Of a stretch of 64,000 nucleotides of DNA, positions 61,471 through 64,000 are shown in pieces. The notes under the pieces are model-generated. The model saw only the letters and a program-made list of their open reading frames with translations. It made no database searches and was not told the origin of the DNA. Both the position numbers and the translations under genes were made by a program. Numbering within the stretch: position 1 is the stretch's first letter; every line of letters begins with the position of its first letter. The stretch is from Paracentrotus lividus (lineage: Eukaryota; Echinodermata; Echinoidea; Camarodonta; Echinidae). The stretch is from assembly GCA_940671915.1 (NCBI GenBank), contig CALNVZ010003433.1, forward strand, positions 29,225,840 to 29,289,839. The letters are read 5' to 3'.

Positions 61471-63818
61471 GTGATGAATTCACGAGGAGCTGGAAGGAAC
61501 AAGAATTCTTGGTTGAACCAAGGAACTTTGCAAATACGCATATGCCACGGGACATCAACAGCCAATTTACTTCAACATACAAATCTCGTGAGGAGTGGAA
61601 CAACGCTCCAGTGTTTGGGCGCCTAGCTCAATTCATTGGTTTAGAATGCCTGACTCACAAAAAGGGTATCATCATGGCACTAGACAACACCTGTTTGGTG
61701 AGAATCAAACTTCAGAGGGCGCTGTATAACACATTCTTCTTGATAGAAAACGAGGATCGCAAGAAAATGGAAGGAGTGGTTCAACACTGGTGGAACGGGA
61801 ACGAATTGTCGTGTAGCGTTCGTCTCCCAAAAGCTGGAAGGTATACTTTAATGATACTTGGTAGAATTTCATTGCAGCGGTCTGACTCTAGCGATACCGA
61901 AATACTTTACCCGGAGCATCCTAATGACGTCATAGGAAATCGCCTGCTCACCTACATTATCAAGTCCACTGGTAATAAGAAAAACAAACCTTTGTCCAGT
62001 GACAAGAATAGCAATCCCCTCTTTGGTGCACCTTTGCATCTGACAGAGTATGGGTTGACTCCAGCTTCCGAGAACCTAGCAACCATTACAGCTGTGGCAG
62101 GAAGTGCTCATGTGGTCTTCAAAAAGATTCATCAGGACTTTCTTTCTATCGTTGTAGAGCTGTACAAATTCGGAGAATCCAACAACAAACTGACATCGTC
62201 TGTATACTGCGAGCAATTCGACGATTGGGTGGTTTGCCATGTCCGATGCCCCTCCGCCGGAAAGTATTCTCTTATCATGTATGTAAAATCTGCCAGTAAG
62301 GGCAATTCATGTCATGTGAGATATACGGTAGTCAGCGAAGGTACATTTGATCCTATAGATCTCCCAGATATGACAGGTATTTCCGGTCCACATGCTAAGT
62401 TTGCAGAGTTGGGGCTTTTCCTTAAAGATGCACTCACAACAACAATTGTTACACGAGATGGCGAAACGCAACTACGAATCTCAAGTTCTTCCTCGAAAAA
62501 AGTCAAGATAATTGCTAACTTGAAGGATGTATCCGGAAATTCCATGAAGGATGGGAGCTACTTAGTGGAGACAAACACATTGGATACAGAGCAAGTTACA
62601 CCAGTATGCCTTAGAATCAAACAGAAGGGATTCTTCAAGTTGTCCCTGTTTGCTAAGGACGATTCCATGTCGACGAGTCAGTACATAGGAGATTTCCTTG
62701 TGGTCTGTCGTAAAGCTAGCATAAAGGAGACCTATCCTAGTGCTGCTACGGACGTTGGCCCGACATCTGACTTCCATACTCTAGGTTTGCAAACAACGGT
62801 AAGCAGCAGAGTAGTTTGCGCTCAAGGAGAAGGCACCCTTGAAGTGCTTAGTAAATCTGAATCCAATATCGACTTCACTTTCAATCTCACAAGAGGCCAA
62901 AAAGAAAAACTAGATGGTCAAATCTTTGCGGATACATTTGTCTTAGATAAAATGCGCGTAACACGGTTTCACTTTCGTATGAACCAAGTGGGTATCTTTG
63001 CTTTCCGACTGTTTGCCAAGTCTAAAGGAGAGAATGGGCAGTACGATTACGTTGGGGTATGGTTAGTAGAGAATGACTCAGTTGGCAATAAACCTGGATA
63101 TCCTGGAAGGAAAAATGTCTACGGGCCAAATTCATACTTCTGGGATTCTGGTTTAAGCATAGACGATGGAGTCTCGAAGAAGTTAGACCTATACGATGGA
63201 GAGGGTGAGTTGTGCTTTACCCACAAACCAGGCGCCAATCGAAGAGTGACAGCGCACTTAGAAACGGGAGATGGAGGACGCCCGGATCAAAGCTCAGTCT
63301 CCACACTGATCGAAGGCACGTGGTCAAATCAAGGAAACACCACTTCCACAAAGCTAAAACTGAGGCTCAAGAAACCAGGAGTCTACGACCTACGCGTATT
63401 CATTGAAAACGAGAAAGAGAACGGATTCACATTCGCAGGAGTATGGCTCGTGGATTGTTCAAAGGCAACAACCAAGACATCATTCCCTGACGTCAAAGGT
63501 ACTATGGGACCAAGAACCAACTTCTTTGAGATGGGCCTGGCGATAAAGGCACCATATTCCTCGACGCTATCTGCGGACGATAACGGAGTATGCACGCTGC
63601 AAGTGTTCAGGAAGAAACCGTTTAATGTGATCTTCAAGGAATCGGATAAGAAGTGCGATGTTTCTGTAACAAAATCAGAAACTGTGGAACATTCTTTTAC
63701 CTGTAAAGTAAAGCTGCCGAGTCCAGAATTGTATACCCTTGATTTATTCGCTTCGGAGCCGGGGGTTAAGAAAAAGGAATTCATGGGTAAATGGCTCCTA
63801 GAGTGGAAAAAGAAGTGA
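61471..63818 (+). CDS. Kyphoscoliosis peptidase/hillarin-like protein, large last exon with six KY-type Ig-like repeats
   Basis: 2348 bp: two bases completing a codon, then 781 codons and TGA. Acceptor is tttatacag|GT, so the coding sequence starts upstream. The first about 60 residues (KEQEFLVEPRNFANTHMP...) fit the segment after the transglutaminase-like core of KY proteins, where FLTDP-EF and HFP motifs are usual. Then six related units follow, each with a G-P/F-G...F-x-x-x-G-L opening and a G-x-W/F-L-V closing: roughly residues 30-135, 175-285, 295-410, 415-530, 535-655 and 660-780. The closing motifs include VGVWLVEN, AGVWLVDC and MGKWLLEW. KY and hillarin are cytoskeletal/muscle-associated proteins with a Cys-His-Asp core. 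No core exon was recognised upstream in this window. After the stop, 180 bp of 3' sequence without an AATAAA reach the window end. Confidence 0.85.
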
Positions 63819-64000
63819 ATCAGATGCAGTTGAACTCGAAGATCTTTACATGCTTAAAGGCATGTTTGAAATCAAGCCAGAGTGGTTTGAGGCATCTCGA
63901 ATATAATGACAAATTTTATTTCTTAAGGAATTTGTTAAAGGGGAATCCATCCCCAAGGAGAGAATAACACTTACAGGAAAAGGAAATGAGACGGAGCAAT

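Overview
The window looks like a piece of a marine invertebrate (metazoan) genome, most likely an echinoderm and probably a sea urchin. This is an inference. It rests on three intron-rich animal genes (a cysteine string protein, a LIX1 family gene and a kyphoscoliosis-peptidase-like gene), AT-rich non-coding DNA full of tacatgta-type words and G/C homopolymers, and very many short inverted-repeat transposons. No bacterial-style operon, CRISPR array or tRNA gene was seen.

Layout. 1-7.3 kb holds two orphan exons on the minus strand: a cysteine-string exon (1551-1679) and a J-domain-half exon (7125-7274). Both are paralogous to exons of the complete DNAJC5 gene further up. The same stretch holds a reverse-transcriptase relic (4.75-5.73 kb) and three unusual repeat elements. 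7.8-18.8 kb has no recognisable coding exon and carries several MITEs; part of it may be 3' UTR. 18,817-32,184 (minus) is a complete six-exon DNAJC5/CSP gene of 222 codons with a TATA-like promoter. 32.4-36.45 kb is a decayed minus-strand LINE broken by two insertions. 36.5-43.1 kb is repeat-rich with one 611-bp assembly gap after it. 43,825-49,144 (minus) is a complete four-exon LIX1 gene of 308 codons. 49.5-61.4 kb holds no gene I can name, only a small GC-rich island, a LINE tail and low-complexity tracts. 61,471-63,818 (plus) is the large last exon of a KY/hillarin-like protein with six Ig-like repeats.

The most interesting result is the second CSP module. Its two exons keep the exact phase (0/0), length and order of DNAJC5 exons 4 and 5, have usable splice sites and lie downstream of the normal stop exon. 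No second copy of the first three exons, including the HPD exon, is visible between them and the main gene. Either one gene makes two CSP isoforms by swapping its whole 3' module, or a tandem duplicate has lost or hidden its 5' half. Other points of note are a relic of LIX1 exon 3 split by a MITE, a foldback repeat with Pol III B-box words in both arms, a foldback element built from GAGACGTCTC palindromes, nested transposons with visible target duplications, and two copies of one MITE family that differ mainly at CpG sites.
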